A stretch of DNA of 64,000 nt, from the NCBI GenBank assembly GCA_002633005.1, contig NMRA01000837.1, positions 18,216-82,215 of the forward strand, written 5' to 3'. Origin of the DNA: Phoronis australis (lineage: Eukaryota; Phoronida; Phoronidae). Below are positions 49,061-62,903 of this stretch, piece by piece; the first letter of the stretch is position 1, and the number at the start of each line of letters is the position of its first letter. A model generated the notes under the pieces. The model was not told the origin of the DNA, did not search any database, and saw only the letters and a program-made list of their open reading frames with translations. Made by a program: the position numbers and the translations under genes.

Positions 49061-52000
49061 TCATTCAGGATCACTGTCACTGCTTTCTTCCTCCCTTGCT
49101 TGACTAGCCTGGCGACCCACTGTAATGCAACAAATGGCAATAGTAGTGTTGACAGCGTGCAAGTGTGCAAAAGAGTAAGTTTCACAACAGACATTTAAAC
49201 CACAGTTCCACATTTGAACAGGGCTACCAAGGCTAGAGAGCAGAGGATTACAGCTGTTTGGTGGATAACAATCTCATGGTAAATTGTTGAATAGTGGGGC
49301 CCATGTCATGTAATAATCAGCATTACTCAAAGAATTACATGTGAATTTTTCAATTTTTCTCCACATTTAGGTAATTTAAGGACGGAGAATCTCCCATTTT
49401 CACATTTTTCAAGTTGGAGTCTCTTGTAATACCTCTCTCCATTCAAGCCAACAGGACCTCAGATGTTGCTAGTCATAACCTGAGCAGTCAAGACACTGCA
49501 CAAATAATAAACGCCTGACTGTAGTCGGGAAGACAATGGCTATACATCAAAGCATGTTAGAAATGCCAATTTATCATAATGAAGAAAACATACGACAGAA
49601 ACATCGGTGACGGTATAATGATATCAACATAGACCAATCCACCAAGCGTATCAGGTTATGTAGAGCTTGGAAAAGCAATGCTATCCCTAGTCTATATCTA
49701 ACATGACATTGCATCTGAGATTGATGCATATTTATGTTCATTAGGTCATGTGATGAGGCCAACAGGTGGCGTGCAGACCAGACTTAAAATGTTTGTGATC
49801 TATAATTAATTAATAGGTTTTCAAAAACAAGAACCCAATAACGAAACTTCTATATTTGAGCCACAAAGAACCGTCACCTCAACAAAGTACATGCAGCAGG
49901 TGAAAGGCAAATGAAGCATTTTATATGGTTTGAAATAAATTTAATAAATAATGAGCATTTGGTGTAATACTGTGACATGTCATTTGTGAAATAGATCGAT
50001 TCCAAATCGGGTCCACCTATTCAAAATGCCCTTTACAACGTGTTCACTAACTTTTCCATTTCACTATGGTAAGGCAACAGGTTGTGGAATACAATGACTT
50101 GGGGGTTTACTTAACAAAACTTTTACCTGAGCGAAGATGGTTGAGAGAGGCAAGCATACGGAGCATGAAGGATGCTGGGACAGTAATGGTGTCTCTCGTC
50201 TCCTCCAGCATCGTTTGGTTACGTACCATCACCTAGCACAGAAAAAAATAATTGATAGCCATCACAAATTTGCAAAAGGAAAACTTTTCACAGTATGTAT
50301 AGAGAAAACAGATGCATCTACTGAGTGCAAAAATTATTTTACGTATATTTTCAAGTTCTCATGGCCCAATACTCAAATATTTTCATTGTCGCATTATTGT
50401 GCAACACAGGTCTCTGAATCTTTCCTTGCTGTTCAAAACACAGAAAATAATTTCAGAGCATACCTTTTGTGCTTTGTCAGCATCAAACGTTGATTCTTCA
50501 GCATTAGGCATCCACAGTTTGACATTGTAGTCTATGCCACTAGAGGCCAGCACTAGAAACAGGATCAAACATGTCTTACAGTTACACCTTAATATGAGGA
50601 ACACGTCAAATTGACATGAAATTGAATAACGACGTGGCGCAATGGAAAAAAATGCTTATTTACTGTAAGCTGTGAAATGATATGAAATGGGTAATATCAA
50701 AGTAGAATGAATTTTCATTATCTGACCCCATTAGTCAAGATTGAAGAAGGACCTGAAAGCTGTGTCAACCAAGACAACTAGGCTCTGAAAAGGTTACTTT
50801 TCAACACTCAGGTAATATGGCGTTGATGGTTTTAGTCTATAAAATGGACTTAGTTCTATAGTGCTGAGATGGTGAACACAGTAGTAAAAGTAGGTAATGC
50901 AAGTGTTCATAACACAAACTTTGCCACAGTCCCCTCATAAGAGGCCAATCTAAGAACTGACGTTGATACTTCGTTGGTTAGGATCTGTGTAGGAATGTCT
51001 GTGCATGTCTTTGGTGAATTAACTTGCCACTGCGCAGAAGACCACTGCCATAGCCAACAAACACAAGGTTGATAAAAATCTGCCTGAATCCTAAGCGATG
51101 TCAAAAAACTCAACCAACTGTCCAGATAACAATGGTATGAAACTCAATCGCAATACAGGAAACATAAGTGAATTCACAATCATTTTTTGAAATCCAAATC
51201 ACCAACACTGATTTTTGAACATCTTGCAAGATGTTTAATTTTCGTGTTGCATACATTGGACTTTGAATTATAAACAAATTTCAGATTTTTTTGCACATCA
51301 CATATGATGAACTTTGAATTAAATCGCATTTTAAATTCTAGTTTCAAATATTGAACATTTCAAATATTGAACGTTGAACGAAAAGTGATTTTTACTGATG
51401 GGAATTGAAAAGAGACAACTCCTAAAATAAGAAAAGTCGTTCATTAGATTCGTAGCTGTGAATCTTCAATGTTTGAAAATTTCTCTACGATTTGTAGCTC
51501 ACTGTGTATCATTTAATGCCAGACTTGTCACATAGAAAAGACTGAGCGACTGGCAGAATTACCCACAAAATCAAATTAAGTTCCAATGCATCCGCTTTCC
51601 ATGATTTTCTTAACTCAATAATACTAAATCTAGAATTAGATGCCTCATCATTATAAAATCGGTCTAACTCGAACCTTCATAACTCAGATACGGACAAAAT
51701 ACGAAGCCTTAGAAGAGCAGGCAAATTGCTATAATTGAAGAATAAAATGAAGAAGTTGAAAATGATGTGCTCGTCAGTTTACACGCTAAAAACGAAACGA
51801 ATGGTAAAATGCTAGTTTCGAGATGGAACACCAGATGGGGCAACTAGTTGGTATATTCATGGAACTTTAAATAGAGAACACATAGAAAAGCAGTCTGTGA
51901 TACCTGGGTCAAATGGATGTGGCTGTACACAATTGACCACATGTTTATCAGCTTCCAATACATTAACTAGTTGCCCAGTGTGTCGGTCCCATATAAAGAT

Positions 52001-55000
52001 ATGGCCGCAGTCCGAACCACTCATCACGTAGTCGTCACCCCAGAAGTTGGCCTCTTTTATCTGAAAGAGTTTTGATTGAGTAAACAGGTTGCGTGTTTAT
52101 AAGTATGCTTGAAATGTCCCTCCGGGAATACAAGATGTGGCTAAAGCTTTGCAAGTGCACATGACAAGTACCATCTTGACTGTGTACCAGCTAAAATAAC
52201 GCAGACAGGATAAAGAAAATTAATTGCAAAAAATAACATTTCTCGGCAACAGTTCTATACACTATCTGCTTCCTTGATCGCAGTTTTGGCCTAAAGTAAT
52301 CATATATATCGACACAGTCTCTCCTAACATGTCTCGCTTTCACCATCGTCAAACCATCACTGTGCTACATTTCCCATGCTGCTTTTCAGAATGTTTTTTG
52401 CTGCCACTTCTGGTGAACTCTGTGTCTCTGATTGTCAAGCCTTGCAAGAGATAACAAGAATCACCACTACCAAAGAAGACAAAAGACAACAATGTGCTTT
52501 GTGCACTGTTTACTACTGTTAGGAATTATGGCATTCTTAAAGTGTTCCACTTTGGCACAAGGGGTTGGCTATTTGTAATTTACAGTTACAGGATTATTAC
52601 ACAAAAAACTCTCACGACGCATAGAACGAAAACAATATGATAACTTTAGAAAACTGTATTTAACAACCGTTTTTTTGACATTTCATCTCGAACATTAATG
52701 TCAAATAGAAATTTTGTCATGTTATTCATACATTTTTTTTGCTGTGAATGTACCTCAGTTTCTCTCTGATAAATTTTAACGAAAGGATATGGTCACGCGA
52801 ACCCATTAAAATCGAATCTGCGTAAAGTAAAAAAATAATTTCTACAGGCTTTCTACCAAAAGAAATATTTTTACATTTTGGATTCAGTGGTTTTGTAGAT
52901 TTTGATAAATGCACGGATTAGTCGCTAAAGGCCCACATTTAACCTTAACCATCACAAGACCAATTTTGAACATTTCTCACCATTGTACGACTGTTCCTGT
53001 GGCCCTTGAAGCACATTCTGACGGGAGGCTGGCGCACATCTTTGGCGGCCGCGGCCTCCTCGGAGTCGCGCAGTTCTTGTCGCTTACGATAGAGCTCCTG
53101 CAGCCGAATGGCAGCACGTTCCCTGAATCACAGCACAACATAGAAATGATACACTCCAGGATTGTGGGTAGCTAAACAAAAACTGGCCAAGTTTGTAGTA
53201 CTACACAGATAATTTACTCGTTAAATTCAGACAAAAAACAATTCCCACATGCCAGATTCAACTCATTACTTTTGAGGAGGTAGAAAAATGCATTATATGA
53301 TTCACCTAGTTTTCAAAACGCAGCTTTGTTAACACACTTTCGCGATGAGTTGGATGAGTAAAGAACAACTTATTACGCGACTCGGCTTTGAATTTTTTTT
53401 TTTTGTGTGTGAAACTCTCAAACAACTATTCAAATTAATCTTAACGTAAAATGGCAGTTAGCATGGTAGCAGCCTACAACTGCGGCACTGTAGATGCACA
53501 GGATTGTGGGAAAATACAGAAAATCAGAGATAGCACGGTGATATTCCGGGAAGTGGATACTGCTTGACAAGTATTTTACAAAAGCTTGATACATTGTTAA
53601 AACGTGCTCGTAACTAGACCACTTGAAAGTTGCAAGTAGATTATCCCGTTCAATCTACCATCATATTTAAACACACTTGAAAGTTGTACAAAAAAAACTG
53701 TGGAAATACAATGTTCCTTAGTATACACTTTAATTTCTAAATCGTGAATAATCACAGAATTTCATAAGTTAGTGGAGTAACCCTACTCATGGCAAAACAT
53801 TTGTTGCGACGCACAGTCCGCAAGACTTTCTCGCCTTTTTCTTAAAAATTAACATTCAGGAAATAAGACAGAACAGTTACCTTGACAAACCTGGAACGGG
53901 ACGTGTGGATGATGAAGGCATACCTGTTTCTGAAAAAATCACCAAAATATAACTTGTAGAATAAAACAGTGTAACATTCTCACAATGAAAACATTAGTGC
54001 AAGGAGTTGAAACAAAACAAACATATGAAGAACTTCTGTCTTTCTGTAGTTGAGGTTTTCTGAGGTTTTCTTGTAAGCAGCATGTGGCAGATGACGAAGC
54101 TATTGGGCTTTTCACCAAGAGGGGGAGCTGACATGTTTAAGTCTACAGCAAGAGCAGCGGAGGAAGCAACCGTGTTGCTATGGTTACAACGAGAGAACAA
54201 GTGGCAACCCCAGCATCGGCTGGAGGTTCGATCAGCCTGACCTACCATCGGAGAGGTCGAAACCCACAATGAAGTTGGTCTCCTAGCTGGGTAGCAGACA
54301 CCATGATCATGTTTACTAGTATGTGTGTGACAAGGTTTTCGGAATCCAACCTCTGTATTCATCGTACTTTACAACAAATACTAATAACTTGCACAGCAAC
54401 AATGGAATCACAATACAACTGGCATTGCCCACTCAGTTACAACACACCATTGCACAAGTCCCACACAAACTGTATCATCTACAAGCTGATTTGGATACAG
54501 TAAAAGTTTTAGAATCTTAGGAGGATGTGTGTTGTCATGCCCGTCAACTGTACAGTCAACGGCAGTGGTTATAAATCCATATTCCGTCCGAGAAGCAAGT
54601 TATTTAGACCAATTTCTGTGCAGATTTGAAGTGATTTCTGGATTTGCAAGGAAGTGGCAGTTCGTTATTCCTCGAGACCGTGCTCAGCGCGTAAGTCAGA
54701 CATGCTGCGACAAGTTATAGAGTCGGGTCTCAGACAATGATGAACTGTCAGTTCCCTTAAAGCCTTGAAATCACCTCCAATTTGATTAAGGAACAATTCG
54801 AGACAATTTCATAACCGTAAGCGGTCTCAGTCAAAAGTTGGTTTGTGCCAGAAGGCGGCTTATGACACAATACCGCACAAACCTGTTGAACCAAGGTTAA
54901 GTGCACGTGACCCAGGCACGTCGGCAGACACTCTCATGGATTCGTCACTCGCCACAGAGCTCACAATGGCTTGTGTTAATACAGAGCCAGCCGTCCTCAC

Positions 55001-58000
55001 AGATGCGACTGGAATTCGAAACATTACAATGCTTACAAAAACGCACTGAATTTTCACACACAAATTACAGCTAGACACTGTCACACCAATAGAAGAAACG
55101 AAAAATAATAGTTTATAAAAGAAAATTGTCCATATAATATTTACAGTAGTAAATTTATTAGCATTTTACCAACTACCACATCTTTCGGAATGTTTGGGTT
55201 TATCAAAGTTGTACCATCTCTATGCATTTTTTATCTTTTTTATTCTTTTACTTCACTTGGTAACAACACATAGCTGAAGAGCGTCCTGTTCATGCAAGAC
55301 TCTCGCCAATGAAGCTAATGTGAGGATATGCTTCGCTTCTAATGCATTCAATTTGGTGATATCTAACCAAGACTTCGGTTATCTTGATTTTCTTGCAAGA
55401 AATTTGCTCTTGAAAATGCAGCAGCCTGTGTACACCATTGTTATTAATGACCTCTTCATTTTTACAATCTGTCATTACGACAGACTCTTGACCTTGATAA
55501 AAACTTCTCAATTCCCATTCACATTTTATTTAAGACCTGAAAGTGAAACAAAGGAACAGTTACAAGCCATCATGATCAACCAACCACACTCCACTCACCT
55601 GAATCGTTTAGTTCTTGCGACTGACTAGTTGCTGATTCTGGTTCCTGGACATTGCTTCCAGTTGGACTCTCCACAGTCCGGGAGGTAAAATTCAACTTCA
55701 GAGTGCCCGCAGTCGTACCCTCTGAGCTGTAGTGGAGACTGATGCCGGAGACATATTGTTGAGATCCCTCGGCGTGCGCAACAGAAGCGCTGGCTTCCAG
55801 TTGCCTAGATGAATCTGACTGCTGTTCCTGTAACACAGAACTAGTCCCTACAGTAGGAACAGCTTTAACTTCTGTTTCTGAGTCTCTAGTATCACTATCT
55901 ACCTGAGGTATGCTTCCATCATCCCTTGCACTATCGTTTACATTGTTATAACACGCATTCAATTGCTGTGAGGAGCTCAGAGGTGTATCTGGCATATCAC
56001 AACTTCCTATCACAGTGTTTTCGCTCGTCACTATCCCAGGAGATGATTCACATGGTTCACCATACGTCTCGTTGAGAATTTGGTGATCGATTGCCTCGAG
56101 TGAATGGCTTATTGCACGTATTCCGACACTGGATCCAGACCCGCAGTCATCTAATGTTTGTGAATCAACAGGAGATGCTGATTGTGGATCACTTGCACTA
56201 TTATTTGCACTGAAACTATCGACTAAGCCTGAACACCTGTCGACAACTGACACTGTTGTATCACTTTTACTATTGTTTAATTCATCGGCAGAATGGCTCG
56301 ACACCTCCATCTGGTCATTTTCTACTTGCTGTTCCAACTTTTTATCTACACCCTCCTCACCAACATCCTGCAGTTGAGAATTCTCCCTACCCCCCTCTGC
56401 CTGCAGCGAATCTATAGTTCTGCCTTCTCGCTGCTGTAAATTCTGGTTATCTACCACTTGTTGTTGGGAATTCTCAACATTTCCCTGTTGCTGAAGCTCA
56501 TTTTCTCCTTCTTGCTCATGCAAACTTCCGCTTTCACTCTCAGCTTGATTTTGACTCTCACCCTCTTCACCAGAACTGGGCGCATCTGGGTTTAGCCAAC
56601 GCGTCAACATGTCCGACATTCGTTGCATCATGCTGGCTCCAGGACTGCGAGGAGCTAAATCCTCATTGGACCGTTCCCTCTCGGGGCGGGCATGGGGACC
56701 AGTGTCTGACCAATCACCTCGCAGGCGAAGCCTCTTGACAGGCGGCTGCCGTAGAGTTGCCTGTGAAAACAGAAAACTGCAGTTGCAAATGAACAAAAGA
56801 AGTAATTTTCACTTGTAATACAATTTTCAACCACATTTTGTTAGCTTAAATTACACGCAGCGGATAAGACTTTTGCATCCATGCAAATTTGTTTGTTTTG
56901 CATCATTTAGCAATATGGAGTTATTATACATTGAATTGTTCCATTGTTAATACAAAAGTTCTCTAGTTCCATGCACAAAAAAGACACCAAAAGTGTAAAA
57001 AGTGGAAGACAGCAACATTTTACTTAGATTCTATCTTCACACAATTATACCATATAAACAGTAACAAAATATGAATCACAAGTGACACTTGTGTGATCTG
57101 TGGATCAAGCATGACAATGGTGTGGATCATGCATTGTACTGGTGCAGACCACATTGACAAACCTCATGTGATGAACTGTTTGGCACTCCAGAATTTCTAC
57201 TTGTGCTTGGCTCTGCTGAAACCTCACAACAGTTCGTTTCCACAGAGGGCTTGGGTTCATGACCATCTCCCTTGATAAAGCAACAGCAGTAGTTATATAG
57301 GAGAGTTTACTTAAAGAACCACATCACACTGTGATTTAACCCTTATCCTGCTGAGCCTCTATTCAGACTAGTCTTTCCCCATGTGCTGAGCTAAGTAGGT
57401 CACCACTACTGCTGTACACTAAGCTGTTTGGAAGGTCACCCACACTAATGACCTATTTTCAACTTGGAAATTTGAAGGGGAAATGCCAATTTCACAGAAA
57501 AGCGGTCATCATGAAAGTTGTTGAGAATTTAATGGAAATTTTTACCACATGTACATCTTCTTCATAACTTTAGTGAAAATAAACTGATCCACAGACATCC
57601 TCTCACCATGGCTTCAGCCATAATGAAACTATGTGCCTGCACACTCACTTACATAAACCTGCCAACATCTCCCAAACTAGTAATCACAGCCATATGGTTT
57701 GAATCAGAGAAAGAGAAAGGAAACTGTGGGCTGCCTGAATGCACATGCTCACATAGCCAAACCACATACAGGGCTCTCACAATTTGTGAATGAAAACCAC
57801 AATTGTCCTGGGGTGAGTGCACACACCCACCACTCCCAGCTGCAGCTTAGTGGATTGAATACACCCATGGTGCTGCACAGGATAATTAGCAAGTTGACTG
57901 ACCTCACCTAGTGCTGGATAAGGGTTAAAACTTGGTAATTTGTAAGGATTTTTGAACAATACAAGAAAGCGTTTCATATTTCATTAATTATCCTATTGAC

Positions 58001-61000
58001 TGGTTGAGATCTGCACTCTGATTCTTTTTGAGTCTACCTTATTTGGCTTAACAACTGCCCATGCCCCTATAAGCACCCCCCAGGCATTTTCAGACTTTGC
58101 TAAAATAAGTGCCCAACTACACAGGAATTTAGAAATCTTAGGGACGCTAGCTGGAAAACTTAAGGAGGATTTCAGGTAATTTGCTTGTCGAGTTGAACAT
58201 GCTATGAACATTCCCACTAAATAAGATTGGTCCTAACCCCAGTGGTTAAGGTAAACGGTGGGGTATGGAAAATTGAACTAGACCGTATTTATCCACCTTG
58301 GCTGAGTCGCGCTCGGCTCACGATCAAAGGGATGCCGCCAAGCTGCTCTAGTCATCGAGTCACAAGCGAGGATAATTGGCTTCGCTCATGCGGATATGAT
58401 CAGCTGATTACAATCTAGCTAGCAGACTGTACTTTTTATGGAGAGAGTTTTACGTAGTTTTTACTGTATTATTTGAAAAGAGGAGCCAAAACAAATATGA
58501 GTACAACTTTGAATTTTTCAAATCGGCCCAGGATAAGAGATTTTGCAACACAGCAACACTCACGATTACTTTCATTCGGCGCGCACTAATACAAAAATAT
58601 AGGACCCANNNNNNNNNNNNNNNNNNNNNNNNNNNNNNNNNNNNNNNNNNNNNNNNNNNNNNNNNNNNNNNNNNNNNNNNNNNNNNNNNNNNNNNNNNNN
58701 NNNNNNNNNNNNNNNNNNNNNNNNNNNNNNNNNNNNNNNNNNNNNNNNNNNNNNNNNNNNNNNNNNNNNNNNNNNNNNNNNNNNNNNNNNNNNNNNNNNN
58801 NNNNNNNNNNNNNNNNNNNNNNNNNNNNNNNNNNNNNNNNNNNNNNNNNNNNNNNNNNNNNNNNNNNNNNNNNNNNNNNNNNNNNNNNNNNNNNNNNNNN
58901 NNNNNNNNNNNNNNNNNNNNNNNNNNNNNNNNNNNNNNNNNNNNNNNNNNNNNNNNNNNNNNNNNNNNNNNNNNNNNNNNNNNNNNNNNNNNNNNNNNNN
59001 NNNNNNNNNNNNNNNNNNNNNNNNNNNNNNNNNNNNNNNNNNNNNNNNNNNNNNNNNNNNNNNNNNNNNNNNNNNNNNNNNNNNNNNNNNNNNNNNNNNN
59101 NNNNNNNNNNNNNNNNNNNNNNNNNNNNNNNNNNNNNNNNNNNNNNNNNNNNNNNNNNNNNNNNNNNNNNNNNNNNNNNNNNNNNNNNNNNNNNNNNNNN
59201 NNNNNNNNNNNNNNNNNNNNNNNNNNNNNNNNNNNNNNNNNNNNNNNNNNNNNNNNNNNNNNNNNNNNNNNNNNNNNNNNNNNNNNNNNNNNNNNNNNNN
59301 NNNNNNNNNNNNNNNNNNNNNNNNNNNNNNNNNNNNNNNNNNNNNNNNNNNNNNNNNNNNNNNNNNNNNNNNNNNNNNNNNNNNNNNNNNNNNNNNNNNN
59401 NNNNNNNNNNNNNNNNNNNNNNNNNNNNNNNNNNNNNNNNNNNNNNNNNNNNNNNNNNNNNNNNNNNNNNNNNNNNNNNNNNNNNNNNNNNNNNNNNNNN
59501 NNNNNNNNNNNNNNNNNNNNNNNNNNNNNNNNNNNNNNNNNNNNNNNNNNNNNNNNNNNNNNNNNNNNNNNNNNNGTGATGCAAGACATTATTCTTTGTT
59601 GCATTATAGTAACTGGTCTTGGCTAATTATCATTTTATGGCCTGGTCATCCATTCAGCCAAAAGTAGTTCCAGAGGTGGCTTATCAGCCAATTATTCACG
59701 CATGCTGACTCACAATAGAAGCCTGATAAGAGTGAAGGTGGATAAATGCAGTGTTCCTACAGTTTCTTGTTTTAGTGGACGTGTTCACGACATGAAACTG
59801 TATTTTTATTCAAGCAATAAAGTTGCCATATCGACGATGGAAAAGCAGTCAGTCGGCGAGTTTTCGCCCTAGGAATTTATGCACAATTTTCTGTAAATTG
59901 ATTGTAATTCAACAGCAAAGTTTGATAGCAATGTACCACAATTTTGTAGAAAGTCTGTCATAGGTTACAGATATGTCACAGAGCGTAAATATGATGAATC
60001 TTAGCTTCCGATTTCACCCGTTTCGAAGACCGAGTTTCAACCGCCTTGAGTTACAATAAGCGGCCCCCTTGAAACAAATTTTTCTAAGCGCCCTAGGCGG
60101 TTATTAGGGCGAATACGTTGGTTTCTTTGGACACAAAAAACAAATTTCTCAATTACACGCCATGCAGGTGATGTTGGAATGCGAGTATATTATTTGACTA
60201 AATCAGCTGGCATCTCTATACAGCACTTGGGAACATACAAGCAAATTAAAAGAACCTTGGTCTGCCATTTGAAAGCTTGTTCCGTAAGTCACGCAAGAGT
60301 ACAAAGTTGCAGAATGATAAAATGTTACTTACATCGACATCAAATAAATAGATGAAATCGGATGAGTAGCTAACCAGGATTTGTCTCCCATTGTCACTGT
60401 ACTTAAGGGAAGTGATGCGATGAGAGGCGTTCTTCAGTGAAGGAGGTACGAATCTACACACAAGGCCAGTGATACCTCGGCCAGAGTATGAGCCTGAAAT
60501 TCAAATGATCATTATGAGATCAAATCTGAAGACTGAGGGTATAAGCGAGCACCTTCAATGCCACTTTCTCATTTACATCAAAGTTAGCCTGCAGCAGACA
60601 AAATGCCCTTTTGAAACCAGAAATGCAAGTATTTTTGAATAGATAATTATTTCTGTTTCAATCTTACATCTGGCAGTGAGTAAAAAATTTGTAGTTTCCT
60701 GTTTATAAATACCAAGTTTCATTTGATGAGTGGACTTATGCACTTACCTAATTACTTTGAACAGTTTACACTGTTAAGACAGAAAAGTTACAAATGACAA
60801 AAATTCAAAAAACAATGATAAACATTGACATGTACAGCATATCCTTATTATATCCTTAGAATACAAAGTACAAATGACAACAATAAAATGAAAAAGCATA
60901 CTGCAGTCTAAACTGCTTTATCATGTATTCATCTCTTGGAGGGACAGTAACCCAACCAAAATTTCCTTACCGGTCAATCTTGTACCGAGCATGCGTCGGT

Positions 61001-62635
61001 CAAACACTCGGGCAGAACTGTCAGAGCATCCGACTGCAAGGTAGTAAGGATGAACTGGGTCCACAGCTAGAGAGGTCACAGCTCTACGGCAGTTGATCAG
61101 CACATCCTGAATGGAGGTCAAGAGTACTTTAAATTCGAAGGTTACGCTATATCTCAGTTGCTTATGGCTATTTATAGGTGATCATGATGTACTTACATTT
61201 TGTTCTGACCAGGAATATAAAAAAACAAGAGTCCATAACCAAATTAATTTTTTGAACTTGTAGCCCAAAATAAATACCACGTTAACTGATATAAGGGCTG
61301 TCAAACTGTTTGACACAAAATCTGTAACTATCATGCTAAAAATCTGTATTTTGCAAGTGAAAACTTAATGTACGACATCCAATATTTTTCGGAAAGATCT
61401 CGAGAGATGAGCCCATGGCAAAAAGACCTTAATTTAGCTTGAAATCATGTTCCACTAATTTAAAGCACCTTAGGTTTCAGCAAGTCTCAACAATTTCTGA
61501 TCCATTGACCAATCATGAAAGAGAAAGCCCAATATGCAAAGCACAACAAGCTCTGGCACTCACATACGCCTAACTCATCGGCCATTATGCTCTCTTCATT
61601 TACCAGATTTTTCTTCCCCGAGCTTGTGGATCACGTTTCAAAAATGCCGATAATCAAAAGCTCACTTTGCTTTCAACTGCTTTTTTAACAGAACTAAAAG
61701 CTCAAAATCCGTTACATTTTATACCCTGTACGTGACAACTTACTGCCTTAGAACCACATAGAGCAGACACAAATCCGGAACTGTTGGCAGCCATGTGACA
61801 TACCAAAATTGGTGTGACTCAGTGAACCAGATAGGGGATTGCCCAACCTGTATGCAGACCTCTTAAAGGGACATTGTCAGACTTACTGCCAAAACTGCAC
61901 CTTTGGGATTACTGCCGGATAGGTTAGACTACTTGAAGTTACCAGCTATGACCAGAGCAAAAAATCAAGAAAATATCCGTTGTGTTGTTTTATTACAAAT
62001 TGCTAACTCTCGCCATTGTCTGCCAGCCATTCGCTGAAATAAAGGCCGGTGACTTTACCAGTTAAATATTGTGAAACTATAGTGGCATTTAATAAGAGGG
62101 GTTAAGCTCTGACAACAGGGCACTACACTGTGTCTGAGGGGCAGGGTTTAGAATGACCAATGACAAAAAGAGGAAAAATTTCCAGGTGATGTATCGTTCC
62201 ACAAATAAAGAAATAATCTTGTGTGATAAAAACATTTTTGGGTTGAAAAATTTAACATTTTTGCATGAAAAAAGTCAAAATAATGATAAAAAAGAGACGA
62301 AAAAGATGACACTGGAAATCAAATAAGAAGAATTCAAAACCAAAAAAGAGGAAATCCTCTTAACAGAGGAAAATTCCAAGCCCTGCAGGAGGTTGCAAAT
62401 TCAATACTGCGCAGAGACTGATCTTGGAAAATCACATTTCTTGCCAATAGTGTCCCTTTAAGAGTCATCTTGAATGACTCATTTCTCATTCTCCAATGTC
62501 ACGGAAGTCACCTACACAGACCTGATTACAGTCCTCTTCACGACAGTGTTGCTTCAACCGCAAGTCAAACCAGCGCACTGTGCCATCCTCACCACAAGAC
62601 AACAAGGAATACGGGTCACCGGGTACCGTGACAAC
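49061..62635 (-). CDS. DCAF6: DCAF6 / NRIP, DDB1- and CUL4-associated WD-repeat protein; 5' exons beyond the window
   Basis: WD40 substrate receptor of CUL4-DDB1 ubiquitin ligases, also known as nuclear receptor interaction protein. Exons in transcript order: 62635-62522, 61106-60971, 60493-60333, [one missing], 56760-55599, 53929-53881, 53122-52981, 52060-51904, 50552-50464, 50232-50127, 49119-49061. Phases agree throughout. WD motifs include [27 protein letters not shown] and [13 protein letters not shown]. The signature [19 protein letters not shown] opens the long 1162-nt exon, which is otherwise acidic, Ser/Gln-rich and disordered up to [10 protein letters not shown]. An IQ-like segment, [16 protein letters not shown], precedes GHRNSRTM. 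The protein ends [18 protein letters not shown] and then a short acidic tail, SSDSDPE. The exons encoding the N-terminus and first WD repeats must lie right of 64000. About 724 residues are visible. Confidence 0.96.
54883..55008 (-). CDS. DCAF6: Candidate additional (possibly alternative) DCAF6 exon
   Basis: This 126-nt open segment on the minus strand is bounded by an acceptor (ttccag) and a donor (gtttgt). It is in phase 1 at both ends, exactly what is needed to sit between the 1162-nt exon (ends phase 1) and the exon at 53929-53881 (starts phase 1). It would add 42 residues rich in Ser, Ala and Val (for example [16 protein letters not shown]), in keeping with the disordered middle of DCAF6. 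I recognise no matching segment in human DCAF6, so it may be lineage-specific, alternative, or chance. Confidence 0.4.
57340..57924. mobile_element. piggyBac-like MITE flanked by TTAA, in a DCAF6 intron
   Basis: Both ends read TTAA-CCCTTATCC(t/a)GC inward (TTAA at 57336-57339 and 57925-57928). TTAA target duplication and CCCTT-type ends are the hallmark of piggyBac elements. The 585-bp interior has no transposase. Confidence 0.75.
58609..59575. other. Assembly gap, 967 Ns
   Basis: Lies in the DCAF6 intron between the exons at 60333 and 56760. A short conserved DCAF6 exon is absent from the visible sequence and probably falls here. Confidence 0.95.
62142..62385 (-). mobile_element. MITE, family A, copy 4, inverted, in a DCAF6 intron
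   Basis: Ends cagggtttagaatgaccaa and ggaaaattccaagccctg. The interior has 'gaggaaatcctctta' and 'atttccaggtgatgtatcg', matching the importin alpha intron copies in reverse orientation. Confidence 0.8.
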
Positions 62636-62903
62636 CTAAAATCAGCCAATCAACAAGGATCAGAGGTCACAACGAAAAAGAAACAGGAGTCAGTGTGATA
62701 ACATAAAATGACCCAATAAACACCCTCTGCATCACAGTGCACCATCATACACATACATTACGAAGTGATTAAAAGCTCATAAAACAGACAGAATAAAAAT
62801 AACCCTAATTCAAACCAGGAAATCAGGGTTTACAAACCATAATGCATAGCCTAATCACAAAGCATTCAACATAAAAAACGTTTAAAGGTAAACGAATTTC
62901 ATC

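Noticed and set aside
54180-54260. tRNA-like 'ggttcgatcagcc' sequence
   Set aside because: No matching acceptor, D or anticodon arms could be laid out around it.
53994-54362. 122-codon minus-strand ORF in a DCAF6 intron, considered as an extra exon
   Set aside because: No acceptor/donor pair gives the phase required between the neighbouring DCAF6 exons, and the peptide is not recognised.
58573-58608. Possible DCAF6 exon fragment before a GTGAGT next to the gap (minus strand, SARRMKVI)
   Set aside because: It does not resemble the expected Lys/Glu-rich linker and the upstream boundary is hidden by Ns; too little to support.
58450-59604. 384- and 332-codon minus-strand ORFs
   Set aside because: They consist almost entirely of N bases read as open frame.
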